DNA from: Stomorhina lunata
Taxonomy: Eukaryota; Arthropoda; Insecta; Diptera; Rhiniidae
Length of the DNA: 64,000 nt
Reading direction: 5' to 3'
NCBI GenBank assembly: GCA_933228675.1
Contig: OW121744.1
Span: forward strand, 56,625,775-56,689,774
Position numbers and translations under genes: made by a program. Position 1 is the stretch's first letter. Each line of letters opens with the position of its first letter. Of the stretch, positions 1 to 11,340 are shown one piece after another. A model generated the notes under the pieces. That model searched no databases. It saw only the letters and a program-made list of their open reading frames with translations, and was not told the origin of the DNA.

Positions 1-530
1 GAAAAATTTCCTATAAAAAGTAAATTTTTGAAAATTTCCTATAAAAAGTAAGTTTTTGAAAAATTTCCTATAAAAAGTAAATTTTGAAAAATTTCTATAA
101 AAAGTAAATTTTTGAAAAATTCCTATAAAAAGTAAATTTTTGAAAAATTTCCTATAAAAAGTAAATTTTTGAAAATTTCCTATAAAAAGTAAATTTTTGA
201 AAAATTTCCTATAAAAAGTAAATTTTTGAAAAATTTCCTATAAAAAGTAAATTTTTGAAAATTTTCCTATAAAAAGTAAATTTTTGAAAATTTCCTATAA
301 AAAGTTAATTTTTGAAAAATTTCCTATAAAAAGTAAATTTTTGAAAAATTTCCTATAAAAAGTAAATTTTTGAAAAATTTCCTATAAAAAGTAAATTTTT
401 GAAAAATTTCCTATAAAAAAGTAAATTTTGAAAAATTTCCTATAAAAAGTAAATTTTTGAAAAATTTCCTATAAAAAGTAAATTTTTGAAAATTTCCTAT
501 AAAAAGTAAATTTTGAAAAATTTCCTATAA
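1..530. repeat. 29-bp AT-rich satellite, block 1
   Basis: Head-to-tail units of about 29 bp with the core TTTCCTATAAAAAGTAAA, roughly 18 copies, differing by single-base changes and 1-2 bp gaps. The array runs off the left edge of the window. It is continuous in sequence and phase with the block starting at 1542, so the two are one array split by an insertion. No coding potential is seen. Confidence 0.95.
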
Positions 531-1541
531 TGCATTAAACACATAGACAACAGCAGGCTACACGAACACCGACTACAAAAGTTGTTGGCTGCAATCGTTG
601 CCTCGTAGTCAGCTACTTAATTATTTTAGGGACGGCAGCTGCATTTAAGACGGCAGCTACATTTCGAAACACCTGTTTATGAGTGGTGCCAATATCGCGT
701 TTATAAGATGGACAAAATAACAATTTAAATTTTGATAAAAACGACATAAATTCATTTTATTAATTAACCTCCGAAATCAACGGTTTTCCTGTACCTGATA
801 GTATGTCTATATCAAAAAAATTTATAGAAAGATTTTGGTGTGATCTATAATAGTTTAGGAGTTATGGGCTTTTTAAATTTCAAGAATAATACGGTATAAC
901 TTTAGAAGTTTATATCCGATATTACCTTTTTTGGTATCAAACAAAAGCTACTGAAAATATCTTTTATATTCTTATATATTCTATATAATATTCTTTATAA
1001 TGGATAAAGAGCTAATATACTATAAACTTATTTCTACAACCGACTTTTTTTTATAAAAATTCGTATATCTTAAAACAATATAGATATAAGTATGCTCTTT
1101 TATATAATGAATTTTATAAAGGACATACTTTGCTTTTATATAACATGAACTACGTAGCTCTAGCACACGTAGCGTGTGAGTTAGACAGTTTAAAAAATAA
1201 CTTTTTAAAATTTTGCTTCTATTGAGTTAGAGTTATATAAATATAAATTTTTAAAATTTTTTAAATTGTTTACATAAATTCTCCCCATTGTATTTGTGGT
1301 AAATAAATTCAAGTGGTTTAAATCGCTCATTTATTTCAATATTATATGGTGTTGACTGCACTAAATCTTTTATTGTCGCCAACAAAAATAGAAAATAGTT
1401 TAATTTTGGCTACAGCTACAACGGTGGTCGGTAGTCGTGTAGCAGTGTCGACTCTAAAAAATTTATTTCTATTTGAATGCATGTATTCTAATTTTGACAG
1501 GTTGTAGCCCGTAGCCTGCTGTTGTCTATGTGGTTAATGCA
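531..1541. mobile_element. 1.0-kb non-autonomous DNA transposon inserted in the satellite
   Basis: The element starts TGCATTAAACACATAGACAA. Its last 31 bases are the reverse complement of its first 31 with one mismatch. It is flanked on both sides by TAA (528-530 and 1542-1544), and removing it restores an uninterrupted satellite unit. A TWA duplication is typical of PIF/Harbinger elements, so that superfamily is inferred; no transposase is present. The interior is AT-rich with some GTAGTCAGCTAC-like subterminal repeats. Confidence 0.85.
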
Positions 1542-3034
1542 TAAAAAGTAAATTTTTGAAAAATTTCCTATAAAAAGTAAATTTTTGAAAAATTTCCTAT
1601 AAAAAGTAAATGTTTGAAAAATTTCCTATAAAAAGTAAATTTTTGAAAAATTTCCTATAAAAAGTAAATTTTTGAAAAATTTCCTATAAAAAGTAAGTTT
1701 TTGAAAAATTTCCTATAAAAAGTAAATTTTTGAAAAATTTCCTATAAAAAGTAAATTTTTGAAAAATTTCCTATAAAAAGCAAATTTTTGAAAAATTTCC
1801 TATAAAAAGTAAATTTTTGAAAAATTTCCTATAAAAAGTAAATTTTTGAAAAATTTCCTATAAAAAGTAAATTTTTGAAAAATTTCCTATTAAAAGTAAA
1901 TTTTTGAAAAATTTCCTATAAAAAGTAAATTTTTGAAAAATTTCCTAGAAAAAGTAAATTTTTGAAAAATTTCCTATAAAAAGTAAATTTTTGAAAAATT
2001 TCCTATAAAAAGTAAATTTTTGAAAAATTTCCTATAAAAAGTAAACTTTTGAAAAATATTCCTATAAAAAGTAAATTTTTGAAAAATATTCCTATAAAAA
2101 GTAAATTTTTGAAAAATTTCCTATAAAAAGTAAATTTTTGAAAAATTTCCTATAAAAAGTAAATTTTTGAAAAATTTCCTATAAAAAGTAAATTTTTGAA
2201 AAATTTCCTATAAAAAGTAAATTTTTGAAAAATTTCCTATAAAAAGTAAATTTTTGAAAAATTTCCTATAAGTAAATTTTTGAAAAATTTCCTATAAAAA
2301 GTAAATTTTTGAAAAATTTCCTATAAAAAGTAAATTTTTGAAAAATTTCCTATAAAAAGTAAATTTTTGAAAAATTTCCTATAAAAAGTAAATTTTTGAA
2401 AAATTTCCTATAAAAAGTAAATTTTTAAAAAATTTCCCATAAAATGCTAATTTTTGAAAAATTGCCTATAAAAAGTAAATTTTTGAAAATTTTCCTATAA
2501 AAAGTAAATTTTTGAAAAATTTCCTATAAAAAGTAAATTTTTGAAAAATTTCCTATAAAAAGTAAATTTTTGAAAAATTTCCTATAAAAAGTAAATTTTT
2601 GAAAAATTTCCTATAAAAAGTAAATTTTTGAAAAATTTCCTATAAAAAGTAAATTTTTGAAAAATTTCCTATAAAAAGTAAATTTTTGAAAAATTTCCTA
2701 TAAAAAGTAAATTTTTGAAAAATTTCCTATAAAAAGTAAATTTTTGAAAAATTTCCTATAAAAAGTAAATTTTTGAAAAATTTCCTATAAAAAGTAAATT
2801 TTTGAAAAATTTTCATATAAAAAGTAAATTTTTGAAAAATTTCCTATAAAAAGTAAATTTTTGAAAAATTTCCTATAAAAAGTAAATTTTTGAAAAATTT
2901 CCTATAAAAAGTAAATTTTTGAAAAATTTCCTATAAAAAGTAAATTTTTGAAAAATTTCCTATAAAAAGCAAATTTTTGAAAAATTTCCTAAATTTTTGA
3001 AAAATTTCCTAAATTTTTGAAAAATTTCCTATAA
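1542..3034. repeat. 29-bp AT-rich satellite, block 2
   Basis: About 50 further copies of the 29-bp unit, more uniform than block 1. Most neighbouring units are identical. A 5-bp deletion occurs near 2272. The last two or three units (2985-3034) are shortened to about 18 bp (AATTTCCTAAATTTTTGA), after which the array ends abruptly in unrelated sequence. Confidence 0.95.
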
Positions 3035-3119
3035 TTAAACCTATATCAAACCAAGCAGACAACACAAATTTCTCTTCATGATAACATGGGGTCTTTGAGG
3101 TTAAACCCAAGTGATCATA

Positions 3120-3548
3120 CGAGTACACAGTTGAAATTGAGTAATTAAACCTTTTGAGCTTTGAAAACAGCGAAATTACTTCCCAAACAATCCAATATTA
3201 TTTTAAAACTTATCTCAAAGCTAATTATTAATTTAATATATTAAGGTTTGTGCCAATTATATATAAATAAGTATTTCATAGAAAAATATACTAAAATAAA
3301 AAAAGTGCAAAAGATATACAGATAAGTAAAAATAAAAATATGCAAAAAAAATCATTTTTAACAAATTGCGAAACACTTTCAGATTCAATCAAGCGACTTT
3401 TGAACTACTTTTTGTCCATGTATTCTTCTAATCAAATTATATGTCGCAGTTTTCGACAGAAATTTGGAACTCTTTCTTTGGTATCTCTCACTCTAATTAC
3501 CGCCGGAAAGAACTCAAATGATAACAAAAGTAAAGATAAACTTGATAT
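3120..3548 (+). repeat. dispersed repeat, uninterrupted copy
   Basis: Non-coding AT-rich sequence. Parts of it recur in the same order at 6160-6236, 8611-8745 and 11501-11663, for example AAAAAGTGCA..AGATATRCAGATA and the stretch ending TCTAATTACCGCCGGAAA. It is therefore the uninterrupted version of a repeat whose second copy was split by two later insertions. A 79-codon reading frame here is not conserved in the other copy and is not called as a gene. Confidence 0.6.
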
Positions 3549-4532
3549 GTGGATTAAATTCAGTAAAAAGATAAGTTAAAAAAAAAGTCAGTAAAAAGCC
3601 ATTATATCGAAATTGGTCAGCATTTGACTATAGCTTCCACAAAATCTTTTAAAATTTTGCAATCAAACGGAACAAATAATAGTCCAAAGGTGTCAGATCT
3701 GGATAATATGCTTTTGGCGAGTGACCAATCTAAACAGACAATACAATTATTTCTCTATGAGAACATGAAGCTTCGATGAGCTTATCCTCAAGCCTTCCAA
3801 GTAGTCATAAATATTTTAATTCAATAAATTTCACATCTTACGGAGCTCACACTTATTTGTATAAATTAAAGTGTCTTTGTCGGTTTCATTCGGTCTTTCG
3901 GAATCGTTGGGTGCAAACAAATTTTAGCCTGACGTGCTCTCAATTCATCTTCTCCAGATATATTGGTTAATTTCTTACCGACTTGAACAGCATTTTTATT
4001 TTTTCTGTAGAAAACAGATAAGAAAGTGTATTAGACAGTCAAACCTTTCCATATGATACCATACACCACTCAGGTCATGGTCTAATAGTAAACAAATTAA
4101 AATCTGTGTTGTTTTCAATACATCATACAAATATTTTCTATATTTGAGCCAACTCCGTCAATGGAGGTTATATGGGAGCTAGGGTCAAATGTGCACCGAT
4201 TGTCTCTTTTTGTTAAAACAAGTATAATGTGTGCAAAATATCAAATTTTAAAATAAACAATTAAGAAAGTGCTATAGTCGGTCAAAAGTGTTATTTTTTC
4301 TGTATAAAGACAAATATTTGCTAAATTTTGCCATCATACAAACATTTTCTCAAAACTTTTATATTTAAGCTGCTTCCGACATTTGGACTTACATATATGA
4401 GAGCTAGGGTCAAATGTCGACCGATTATATCGAAATTTGGCAAATTGATTACAGTTGTTACAAAAATTATGTATGTAAAAAATAAACTTAAAATTCCCAT
4501 TACGAGCTTTTTAGTGATTTTTGCCTTATTTA
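3549..4532. other. non-coding AT-rich stretch with dispersed-repeat motifs
   Basis: No gene is seen. Two copies of the motif TATGRGAGCTAGGGTCAAATG (about 4170 and 4397), each followed by a CACCGATT/CGACCGATT sequence, mark the same dispersed family found at 5640, 24100 and 57150-57850. The short reading frames are unsupported. Confidence 0.5.
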
Positions 4533-5622
4533 CAGCTTGTTCACAAAACTTTCATACGTTAGAAGGCAATCGAATACTAGCCAGACGATTAAGCTCTAAA
4601 TTCAGTTCATTTTCTTTTTTCGTTTAGAAATAAAAGCTTCGTAATGAAATATCAAATAGTAGTATTGCCATGATATATTTTAATACTTTTCTGAAAGCTT
4701 TTCTTGTAAAACTTAAGATTTTGTAAAATGATGTTAACCCTAAAATTGAATAAAATCAAAAATGAATAAAAACAAAAAATAATAACATATACAATTTTTT
4801 TCAAAATTAAATGGAAATATGTTGTAAATATGTTGTTGCTGAGTTGACAGCCCTTGGCAGGGAAACTTCGGGTCATTCCGGTACGTAGAACCGGCTGTCG
4901 CGGAAATGATAAAACGATGTTCTGGACATGGAAATTTAATGTTCTATTTACACCACCTACATATATCTGACCGAAAATGGAATACAACTCTCATGTATGG
5001 GCCGGTGCTTCAAAGTCTATTTTGGAGTTCTCGAGCGAGTGCAGGTGAGAGCAAACAGTAGGTTATCCAACTCTATTGCTCTATAGTTACTATTTTGGAC
5101 GAAATCAGGGAAGTCGTTCCCGATACTCGAAATTCTTACCCAAAACATATGTTAGAGCGCATCCCTTCGTAGTCGATTGGCCAGTAGACAGAACAACAAC
5201 ACTACAGAGAAAATTCGTTATTTAACCGTACAGTTCGTATGCAGAAATTGCTTCCCGCATAAGTTTTGCCAGTCAGTTGCAATATAGGGAAGTTCAAATC
5301 AAATGTCCATGAACACTTTTTCACCTATTCCCCCTCCCACAACTTTTTCCTAGCTCCAACAAAATGCATTTCATAAATAGGGTCATCAACTGAGTGTTGG
5401 TCCTAAACAAAAAACTAAACAAACGTATTTTTGTTTCCCAGACGATTAGAATAATTCAATTGCCTAATTTGGCATTTACTTTCGTCTACACATTTCATAT
5501 ACGAACCAAAATTTTAAAAACTTTTCTCGTTTCACTCAAAAAAATATTTCAAAAACCAAAAGTAAAATTTTTTCGCAAGTTGACGTACAATTTGAAAAAA
5601 TAGTAGTTTCAAAAACAGGCTG
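4533..5622 (-). mobile_element. TWA-duplicating DNA transposon, copy 1 (reverse orientation)
   Basis: A 1090-bp element with ends CAGCTTGTT..AACAGGCTG and a TTA duplication (4530-4532, 5623-5625). It is a near-exact reverse complement of the element at 6237-8607 once the mariner in that copy is removed. The terminal inverted repeats are short and imperfect (CAGCYTGTT core). No transposase is recognisable, so it is non-autonomous; the TWA duplication suggests the PIF/Harbinger group. It contains a LINE fragment at about 4912-5405. Confidence 0.8.
4912..5405 (+). pseudogene. LINE ORF2 3' fragment carried inside a DNA transposon
   Basis: Read on +, this stretch encodes pieces matching the C-terminus of the LINE at 11870-13060. 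A DVLDMxIQC-like piece is joined by an internal deletion to a YTTYI-PKMEYNSHVWAGAS-like piece. Degraded sequence follows that runs to the LINE 3' end, GTTGGTCCTAAA. Several stops and frameshifts are present. The same fragment with the same internal deletion sits in the copy at 6237-8607, so capture came before the element multiplied. Confidence 0.7.
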
Positions 5623-5625
5623 TTA

Positions 5626-6233
5626 GTGCGTTTTTAAAGAAAAGTTTGTATGGGAGCTATAGTCAAATGTGGACCGATTTTAACGAAATTTGGTACAGTA
5701 ATTTTTGTTGACATAAGCAGTATTTGATTTAAATTTCATGAAAAAATATTGATATTTGTGGCAAATATATCAATTCCGGGAAGTGGGACCTATGGGAGGT
5801 ACCATAAATAATAGACCGATTTTGACGAATTTCAATAGCCATGGTACCATTATCAATAAAATGATCTGTGCCATCAAATTATCTTTAGAATTGCGACCTA
5901 TAGTTTGATTACAAGGTTTACATGGGGGTCGAGCCAGCCAGCCAGACGGACGGACGGACTTCGCTAAAATGACTCAGAAAGTGATTCTAAGCCTATTGGT
6001 ATACTAAAAGGTGGGTCTAAGACAAATATTTCCATGCGTTACATACATCAGCACAAACTTATAATACCCTTTCCACCTATGGTGGTGAAGGGTATAAAAA
6101 CTTCAACCTTTCTATATTAGCACTCAAAACATGTAATAAAGTTGGTTTCTAGAAAATACAATAAAATTACTTTCCGAACAACCTAATATTATTTAAAATA
6201 CTTATCTTGAAAATTAGTATTAATTTGATATTT
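5626..6233 (+). repeat. dispersed repeat with GGTATAAA tail
   Basis: The stretch begins with TATGGGAGCTATAGTCAAATG and GACCGATTTTRACG modules. It continues through GACGGACGGACTTCGC and GACTCAGAAAGTGATTCTAA, and ends in the hairpin-forming ACCCTTTCCACC..GGTGGTGAAGGGT (6064-6095) followed by TATAAAAA. The same tail occurs at 62770-63003, so this is one widely dispersed family. The last about 75 bp (6160-6233) match 3168-3243. It is non-coding. Confidence 0.65.
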
Positions 6234-6358
6234 TAACAGCCTGTTTTTGAAACTACTATTTTTTCAAATTGTACGTCAACTTGCGAAAAAATGTTACTTT
6301 TGGTTTTTGAAATATTTTTTGAGTGAAACGAGAAAAGCTTTTAAAATTTTGGTTCGTA

Positions 6359-7639
6359 TCGGGTGTTTTTTATTGAGGTATAGAACTTTAAGTTGGCATC
6401 ACTTTTTTAACTGGCGGCCATTTTGCCAGCTGTCAAGTGATTAATATTTAATTTGGTTTGCCATTTCATCACGAACAGGTTGACAAAAGAACAACGCTTG
6501 CAAATCGTGCAAATTTATTTCGAAAATAATGGTTCGGTTCGCGAAGTTTACCGCAAGCTCCGTCCATTTTATGGTCGACATAATCGTCCATCAGAGCAAT
6601 TAATTCGGTTAACCATGGATCGTTTTCGCACTACGTTTACTCTATGTGATAATACGCATCCGCAGCGACGTCGAACAGTGCGCACCGAAGAAACATTTGC
6701 CGCTGTAGAGCAAAGTGTTGAAGAGGACCCGAATGAATCGATTCGCCACCGTGCACAGCAATTGGAGCTTTGTCCATCAACTTTATGAAAGATTTTGCGC
6801 AAAGATCTTGGCTTGCGACCTTACAAGATCCAGCTTGTGCAAGAATAAAAGCCGCGAGACCATGCAATGCGTCGTGATTTTGGTGTATGGGCCGAAAATG
6901 AGATTGATCTCGATGCTGATTTTCATCGCAAAATTTTGTTCAGTGATGAGGCTCATTTTTGGTTGAATGGCTACGTCAACAAGCAAAATTGCCGCATTTG
7001 GAGTGAAGATGCCATTACATCCACAAAAACTGACTGTTTGGTGTGGTCTATGGGCTGGTGGAGTCATTGGGCCATACTTCTTCCGAAATAATGCTGGAGA
7101 GTCAGTTACCATAAATGGAGACCGGTATAGAGCCATGATAACCGACTATTTTGTTCCCCAATTGGATGGCATGAATGTGGATGAGTTGTGGTTCCAACAA
7201 GACGGCGCTACATGCCACACAGCGCACGTCACAATTGATTTATTGAAGGAAACATTCGATGAGCGCATAATTTCGCGGAATGGACCTGTCATTTGGCCAC
7301 CAAGATCGTGCGATTTGACACCACTGGATTATTTTCTTTGGGGATATGTGAAGTCGCTCGTCTACGCCAACAAACCAGAAACGTTAGGGGACTTGGAAGC
7401 CAACATTCGTGGCGTTATTGCCAACATACGGCCCCATATGCTCGAAAAAGTAGTTGAAAATTGGACCTGTAGAATTGGCTTTTTTCGAGCCAGCCGCGGC
7501 GGCCACATGCCCGAAATCATATTTAAACATTAATGGCATAAAATTATCCTTCCAATAAAGCCAAATTGATGGACATTAAAACGATTTTCTTGTGTTTTAT
7601 TTCAATTCGAAGTTCTATACCTCTAAAAAAACACCCATT
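6359..7639 (+). mobile_element. mariner (DD41D, rosa-like), decayed copy
   Basis: Ends are TCGGGTGTTTTTTATTGAGG and ..CACCCAT, flanked by TA. The empty site can be read from the other transposon copy (GGTTCGTATATGAAATG). The inverted terminal repeats are about 28 bp and include GAGGTATAGAACTT. The length of 1281 bp equals that of the intact relative at 27313-28616 minus 23 bp. Confidence 0.9.
6453..7533 (+). pseudogene. mariner transposase, broken
   Basis: Aligned with the intact copy at 27419-28522, the reading frame is broken in three places. A Trp codon became TGA near 6786, a Leu codon became TAA near 6845, and a net 23-bp deletion near 7007 shifts the frame. The first catalytic Asp (ILFSDEAHF) lies before the deletion; the QQDGATCHTA and LTPLDYFLWG motifs lie after it in the shifted frame. 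Unlike the intact copy, this one keeps Gly after the second Asp, which is probably the ancestral state. Confidence 0.92.
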
Positions 7640-8610
7640 ATATGAAATGTGAAGACGAAAGTAAATGCCAAATTAGGCAATTGAATTATTCTAATCGTCT
7701 GGGAAACAAAAATACGTTTGTTTAGTTTTTTGTTTAGGACCAACACTCAGTTGATGACCCTATTTATGCAATGCATTTTGTTGGAGCTAGGAAAAAGTTG
7801 CGGGAGGGGGAATAGGTGGAAAAGTGTTCATGGACATTTGATTTGAACTTCCCTATATTGTAACTGACTGGCAAAACTTATGCGGGAAGCAATTTCTGCA
7901 TACGAACTTTACGGTTAAATAACGAATTTTCTCTGTAGTGTTGTTGTTCTGTCTACTGGCCAATCGACTACGAAGGGATGCGCTCTAACATATGTTTTGG
8001 GTAAGAATTTCGAGTATCGGGAACGACTTCCCTGATTTCGTCCAAAATAGTAACTATAGAGCAATAGAGTTGGATAACCTACTGTTTGCTCTCACCTGCA
8101 CTCGCTCGAGAACTCCAAAATAGACTTTGAAGCACCGGCCCATACATGAGAGTTGTATTCCATTTTCGGTCGGATATATGTAGGTGGTGTAAATAGAACA
8201 TTAAATTTCCATGTCCAGAACATCGTTTTATCATTTCCGCGACAGCCGGTTCTACGTACCGGAATGACCCGAAGTTTCCCTGCCAAGGGCTGTCAACTCA
8301 GCAACAACATATTTACAACATATTTCTATTTAATTTTGAAAAAAATTTTATATGTTATTATTTTTTGTTTTTATTCATTTTTGATTTTATTCAATTTTAG
8401 GGTTAACATCATTTTACAAAATCTTAAGTTTTACAAGAAAAGCTTTCAGAAAAGTACTAAAATATATCATGGCAATACTACAATTTGATATTTCATTACG
8501 AAGCTTTTATTTCTAAACGAAAAAAGAAAATGAACTGAATTTAGAGCTTAATCGTCTGGCTAGTATTCGATTGCCTTCTAACGTATGAAAGTTTTGTGAA
8601 CAAGCTGTAA

Positions 8611-8745
8611 GGCTTGTGACAACTTTGCTATAAATAGGTATTCCAAGCAAAATATATTTAAATAGAAAAAGTGCACAAGATATGCAGATAGTAAAAACGA
8701 AACAATATATTTATTTGTATGCAAAAATGTTTTGAAAATATATAA
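8611..8745 (+). repeat. dispersed repeat, left part of the copy split by a hAT
   Basis: Similar to 3243-3340 (AAAAAGTGCACAAGATATGCAGATA). Its continuation is at 11501-11663. The interruption is the hAT element at 8746-11500. Confidence 0.6.
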
Positions 8746-8919
8746 TAGAGTTTGCAAAAAACCGTGAAAATAAGAAACCGCGGTTTCGGTTTTGAAACAC
8801 CGAAAACCGGCCGGTTTCGGTTTTTTAAATAAAACTATTTTGATTTAAATTTGTAGTAAAATTTAGATAATTTTATTAAAACAAAGTTAAGGTATATTTA
8901 TTAAAGCTCATATCGTCAC

Positions 8920-9969
8920 TAGGGTGTTTACTCGAGTAATGTTTGCTCGATTAATCGGAAAAGTTAAATCGATTAATCGCTCGAGTAAATTAAAATGGCT
9001 ATTTTCAAATAAAGATTTATTTGAGTAATTTTACACGATTAATTGAGTTACTCGAGTAAAAACATTTCAATATTTCTTTTTAGTATTTGTTTAAAGTACG
9101 AGTATCAATAAAATAAAACGACTAAAATGTTTGCCTATGAAAGTCTCATTCGCTTCATTTGTACATATCTGTGGTAATAAATAATAATGACTTAAGTGGA
9201 AATTTCGTGTTTTGAGATATTAAGTGTTTAGTCTAAAAAAAGTTAAAGTTAATAATGTCATTTTATCCTCGAAATTTAGCTGAGTGATAGATCTTGATCT
9301 AAAGAATAATAATATGTAATTAAATGAAAAAGCACTCATGTCAACTTAAGCCATTATCATTTATTACCACAGATGTAATACTTTGGTAGGACACTGTGTT
9401 GACAGTATCGCCATAGAATACGATAGAAACGTAGGGAATAAGAAAAATAAGGTCTGAAGGGATCCTAATGTCACAAAGGTAATTAGAAGAAACTGGTGAA
9501 GAAGCAGAGGCAAAGTGTAGATAATTTACGGCTCTATCATAAGTTTTAGTAGCCAATAAGGAGTGGCCTTTCTGCGTATCTTGAGCTACATAATGCTAAG
9601 GAGGGGAAATTAGTCAAGAAGCACAGGCATAGCGTCGCTAAGTTTGAAGGAATTTACGGCTCTACCAAGAATATTACGGCGTTTTTTTTAGTTTCATCCA
9701 AATAGATAAAGCCTTTTTATTGTAAATTCTTAATTTTTTTTGTTAATAAAAATTTTATTAAAAAAATTGTCGCATTACTTATTATCAATATATTAGCAAT
9801 ATAAATATAAAAAACTTATGGAAAAATTTTACTCGAGTAATTTTAATATTTTACTCGAGTAACTCGAGTAATTTTTAACGATTAGTCGATACTCCGAGTA
9901 ATTAAAAAACCACATTTTCAGGTTATTTGATTACTCAAACAATTAAAAGTCGAGTAAAATGAATGATTT
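8920..9969. mobile_element. hAT-like non-autonomous element nested in another hAT
   Basis: Starts TAGGGTGTTTACTCGAGTAA and is bounded by a perfect 8-bp duplication ATCGTCAC (8912-8919, 9970-9977). Both ends are packed with ACTCGAGTAA and CGATTAATCG words: about four near 8931-9060 and about five near 9828-9960. These are probable subterminal binding sites. The terminal inverted repeat itself is imperfect on the right. No transposase is seen. Confidence 0.75.
9165..9375. mobile_element. small palindromic MITE
   Basis: About 36-bp inverted ends (ATCTGTGGTAATAAAT and its complement; about 32 of 36 positions pair) enclose about 140 bp without coding potential. It lies inside the hAT-like element at 8920-9969. 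No clear target duplication is visible. Confidence 0.5.
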
Positions 9970-10249
9970 ATCGTCACCTAAAAGACGAAATAACCTATCT
10001 ACAGTTTTCAAAAGTTTACAGAGAGGGAAAAAACGTTATAAAATTGGAACTTTTTGCAATATTTAAACGAAAATTATGTATTTAGATAAGAATGAAACCA
10101 GAAATATATATCGGTTGAAAAAATGTTGTTTTTCTAAACACAGCTTATGTAATGTCACTTAGGTTATTTGAAATTGCAAAAATCTGAAACCAAATAACCT
10201 ATCTGCAGTACTAATTAGAAAATTTTTTATACATAAATATAAATATTAT

Positions 10250-10478
10250 GGTATGTGATGGAAATCGATCGTTTTCAAATCGATCGATTTCAGATATATT
10301 TTTGAGATAATTATCATTATTTCCGCCAAAAAAAAAATTAAACCAAATGAAAGATACGATATCAGTCAAAAGGATTAAAGCCCAAATTTTAATTTTTCTT
10401 GGAAAAATAACCGAAAATTATCTCAAAAACATATCAGAAATCGAACGATTTGAAAACGATCGGTTTCCATCACATACC
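10250..10478. mobile_element. palindromic MITE
   Basis: Starts GGTATGTGATGGAAATCGAT and ends with its reverse complement. The arms are about 75 bp with a few mismatches, and the short loop holds poly-A. The whole 229-bp sequence could fold into one hairpin. The 88-codon frame crossing its right arm is not conserved and is not called. Confidence 0.65.
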
Positions 10479-10954
10479 AGATTATATAAATTAAATAATA
10501 ACAGTTATAGTTTCTTTTACTGGTTTAAGCAAATGAAAGTACTTAATGATTGTTTAAATTACACTATGCTACAAAATTTAACTTTTATCGCGATTTTTGA
10601 TGATTTAGTTTAATTTGTTTAAGTGCGTAATGGTCCTCTAGATACAAAAACTGCAATAGTTTGATCATTTGTGATATTAGATGTTCAAAATTTTTCACAG
10701 ATATACATTATGATATAGGAGATAATAATCCATAAAAAATTCATGTATAATATTTGCATCCGAGTGACAAATTGCTTTAACAGTCATTTTTACGAAAAGT
10801 ATTTACAATTTCAAAGTCGATAGAAGCAAATCTAAGGTCGACAGAATAAGAAGAAGCAGAAATCTAAGAGTAAACTTAATTCACGAACAGTTTTTCTTAT
10901 AGCCTCTAGGTTCAAATTTATATGGGCAATCGGTTTTAAATGATTTTAGTTTCA

Positions 10955-11340
10955 TCGTCGCCATCTTCAAAATTGTCTTCGCTTTCGTCGGTTTGAAATT
11001 CATCCACATCTGGATTTATTAGAAATTTTTCATAAAAAACATCAGCGACTGCAAGATGAATTCCGTGTGCCAACCATAACTGAAGCAGTGTTTAATTTTC
11101 AGATCCAAATTCGATATTGACTGCTGCTCCATCTATAGTACATGCTACGATGTTTGTATCAAGAGAAATATTTAAACTCCATTAGTTTTTGTCTAATGGT
11201 TTCTTGCGTTTGCATGGAATTACACGTTACAAAAATACAGCTGAGTCCCAGGTTATAAAATATACCGTCACATACCGTCTTCCCCTTGCACTTGTCCATT
11301 GTAAGGCACCTTTTGTTTTTATCATTCTTCTGCTTCATTT
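10955..11340 (-). pseudogene. hAT transposase remnant
   Basis: Read on -, three pieces resemble hAT transposases. These are WTSARGRRYVTVYFITWD (about 11320-11265), NISLDTNIVACTIDGAAVN (about 11175-11120) and LAHGIHLAVADVFYEKFL (about 11080-11035). An acidic tail (DEFQTDESEDNFEDGDDE) follows to about 10955. The pieces are separated by stops and frameshifts, and the RNase H-like C-terminal half is missing. The match to the hAT LAHCIHL and DGA signatures is clear although the reading is broken. Confidence 0.75.

Larger units (their letters stand above)
6237..8607 (+). mobile_element. TWA-duplicating DNA transposon, copy 2, interrupted by a mariner
   Basis: Ends are CAGCCTGTTTTTG and CAAGCTG, with a TAA duplication (6234-6236, 8608-8610). 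After removing the mariner (6359-7639) and its duplicated TA, its length is 1088 bp against 1090 bp for copy 1, with high identity in inverted orientation. The 111-codon frame at 8153-8488, mirrored at 4652-4987, reflects the repeat and is not a real gene. The element lies within the dispersed repeat seen intact at 3120-3548. Confidence 0.8.

Noticed and set aside
1..3034. CRISPR-like look of evenly spaced short repeats
   Set aside because: The 29-bp units abut each other with no spacers and the DNA is from a fly genome; it is a plain satellite.
3340..4627. Three short reading frames (79, 64 and 99 codons)
   Set aside because: AT-rich, composition-driven, not kept in the second copy of the repeat, no domain.
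4652..4987. 111-codon reading frame also present at 8153-8488
   Set aside because: Conserved only because it lies in two copies of one transposon; it overlaps a LINE fragment read on the other strand.
4530..8610. Single foldback transposon with 1.1-kb arms
   Set aside because: Each arm has its own 3-bp duplication (TTA or TAA), and the spacer belongs to a dispersed repeat, so these are two insertions.
10347..10613. 88-codon frame
   Set aside because: Runs across one arm of a palindromic MITE and unrelated flank.
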